DNA of 5,651 nt, taken from positions 1 to 5,651 of the forward strand of contig CANJKY010000299.1 of assembly GCA_947474875.1 (NCBI GenBank). The letters are read 5' to 3'. Below are positions 4,451-5,651 of the stretch, piece by piece; position 1 is the stretch's first letter; the number at the start of each line of letters is the position of its first letter. Origin of the DNA: Gemmataceae bacterium (GTDB taxonomy: Bacteria > Planctomycetota > Planctomycetia > Gemmatales > Gemmataceae). Both the position numbers and the translations under genes were made by a program. The notes under the pieces were generated by a model, which saw nothing but the letters and a program-made list of their open reading frames with translations, searched no databases and had not been told where the DNA came from.

Positions 4451-5651
4451 ATGGCCGATCTCACCCCCCGCCTGACCAGCGCCACCGACGCCTCGGACGC
4501 CCGGTACGCCCCGCTTTCGGGGCTGGCGGTCGTGTCCGCCCTGGTCGGCGGCGGGTTCGTGCTCGCCCTGCTCGTGCTCGGCGTCATCTCGTACCGCCAG
4601 GGCAAGTCCCTCCAGTCGTCGTTCCTGTTGCTGCTGCCTGTGGTCGGGCTGCTGACCGCGTTCGCCGCCCGGCGGTCCATCCGCTCGTCCGAGGGGGCCC
4701 GGACGGGGATCGAGTACGCCAACGCCGGCTGGTGGCTGAGCGTGGTCGGCGGGCTGTGCTTCTTCGCCTACCTGTTCGCCGTGGACTGGTCCGTCCGGTC
4801 GGAGTGCCAGCGGCAATTCTCCAAGTGGGCGGACGAGTTCATCCAGGCGGACCCGGCCAACCCGAACGACCCGGCCATACGGGCGGCGTTCGTCAAGACC
4901 ATCCCGCCGCAACGCCAGAAGAGCGCGCTGGCGAACGACCCCAAGCTGTTCGAGGCGGAGTTCGGCCCAATCCTGGCGGTGTTCCGCCAGACCAACCTGC
5001 TCCTCATCGCCGCCCGTAACCGGGACACGGCCAAGGTGGTGCCGCTCGGGCTGGCCGACTGGAAGCAGACGGACAAGGAAGTGGTGTGCGACGTGACGGC
5101 CAAGTTGACGTGCGCCGAGGGGGAGTTCCCGATCACCCTGTCCATGTTGGGCGCGGCTGGGGACAAGGGGCGGGAGTGGCAGATCCTCCGCCAGAACCTG
5201 TTCATCCCCGAGGACTCCTACAACCGGCCGGTCGGCAACCGCACCCGGTACGGGTGGATGGTGGAACGGCTGGACATCGACGCCCGCGAGGCGGCCACCC
5301 AGATCGTCGCCACGATGAACAACCAACTCGGGCGGGTGCCCCTGTACCTGCCGAACGCGCTCGGCCAATCGCTGACGGTGGACACGTTCGTCGCCCCCAC
5401 CCCCGGGGTGACCGCCGACCTGGCCGAGAAGGTTCTGATCACCGCGGCCGCCCGGCTGGTGCTCGTCGGCGGGCCGGGCCTGCTGTGGAAGGGGACGACC
5501 GCCCCGCCGCCGGACTTCTTCGCCCGCGAGGACGGGAAGCCGTTGTCCGACGACGAGCGGCAGAAACTGCAGAGCGTGTGGGACCCGCCCGGGTTCGTGC
5601 AGGACCGGCTGTCCATGCCCGGCAAGCGGAACGTGGCTGACCCGGCGAGGA
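4451..5651 (+). CDS. Uncharacterised protein with three N-terminal membrane segments (partial, 3' end missing)
   Basis: I do not recognise this gene. The frame is open for 400 codons from ATG 4451 to the window edge. Three hydrophobic segments are visible: about residues 23-47 (starting PLSGLAVVSALVGGG), 57-73 and 92-111. The start of the first resembles the PLSGLAxxSLxLG pattern of DUF4190-like small membrane proteins, but only loosely. The loop 74-91 is rich in Arg (ARRSIRSSEGAR), which suggests it is cytoplasmic and that the region after residue 112 is outside the cytoplasm. That soluble part (112-400) has no motif I can name. Residues about 195-255 look strand-rich (VVCDVTAKLTC, EFPITLSMLGA, REWQIL), possibly an NTF2-like or similar beta fold; this is a guess. 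No strong Shine-Dalgarno is seen. It follows rpoZ by 70 bp; in B. subtilis and many other bacteria coaBC lies here. Confidence 0.8.
   Translation, partial: MADLTPRLTSATDASDARYAPLSGLAVVSALVGGGFVLALLVLGVISYRQGKSLQSSFLLLLPVVGLLTAFAARRSIRSSEGARTGIEYANAGWWLSVVGGLCFFAYLFAVDWSVRSECQRQFSKWADEFIQADPANPNDPAIRAAFVKTIPPQRQKSALANDPKLFEAEFGPILAVFRQTNLLLIAARNRDTAKVVPLGLADWKQTDKEVVCDVTAKLTCAEGEFPITLSMLGAAGDKGREWQILRQNLFIPEDSYNRPVGNRTRYGWMVERLDIDAREAATQIVATMNNQLGRVPLYLPNALGQSLTVDTFVAPTPGVTADLAEKVLITAAARLVLVGGPGLLWKGTTAPPPDFFAREDGKPLSDDERQKLQSVWDPPGFVQDRLSMPGKRNVADPAR

Noticed and set aside
4184..5368. 394-residue minus-strand reading frame over rpoZ and the last gene
   Set aside because: It runs antisense to omega and to a + strand frame that has membrane segments and normal codon use; its composition is low-complexity His/Arg/Gly/Pro.
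4444..5640. Plus-strand frames 4444-5019 and 5086-5640
   Set aside because: Both are in the wrong frame relative to the 400-codon open frame from 4451 and give Arg/Gly/Pro-rich sequences typical of shifted GC-rich coding DNA.
1..5651. CRISPR array, tRNA, rRNA, insertion sequence, phage or defence genes
   Set aside because: No spaced direct repeats, cloverleaf, transposase motif or terminal inverted repeats were seen. The heptads are contiguous and too short and degenerate for CRISPR.

Overview
The window is a dense run of housekeeping genes, all on the + strand, in GC-rich DNA. The protein sequences, the gene order and degenerate 7-bp repeats in the gaps suggest a planctomycete, probably of the Gemmata group. 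That placement is inference from resemblance and would need a search to confirm.

Layout. (1) 1-110: the last 35 codons of a gene whose product ends like the ACT domain of prephenate dehydratase (pheA). (2) 111-294: a gap holding a strong intrinsic terminator (161-196), a weak promoter-like hexamer and a five-unit heptad repeat that stops 3 bp before the next start codon. (3) 295-1326: type I-beta DAHP synthase with an N-terminal ferredoxin-like regulatory domain. (4) 1353-2111: triosephosphate isomerase. (5) 2208-2531: SecG. (6) 2547-3440: YicC/YloC-family endoribonuclease. (7) 3500-4132: guanylate kinase. (8) 4117-4380: RNA polymerase omega subunit, overlapping gmk by 16 nt. (9) 4451 to the window end: an unrecognised protein with three membrane segments, open past the edge.

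How the genes relate. The aromatic amino-acid pathway is represented at both ends: DAHP synthase is its entry step and prephenate dehydratase the phenylalanine branch. Both carry ACT or ACT-like control modules, yet a terminator separates them. From DAHP synthase through omega I see no convincing terminator, so one long transcript or nested transcripts are plausible. yicC-gmk-rpoZ is a widely conserved order (B. subtilis yloC-remA-gmk-rpoZ; gmk-rpoZ in E. coli), and tpiA-secG is another common pair.

The most unusual signal is not a gene. Three short arrays of degenerate heptads lie at the 5' ends of aroF and gmk. The two around gmk are in opposite orientation and flank its start codon. One of them is translated as a non-standard N-terminal extension of guanylate kinase. 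I found no CRISPR array, tRNA, rRNA, insertion sequence or obvious novel defence or metabolic system.
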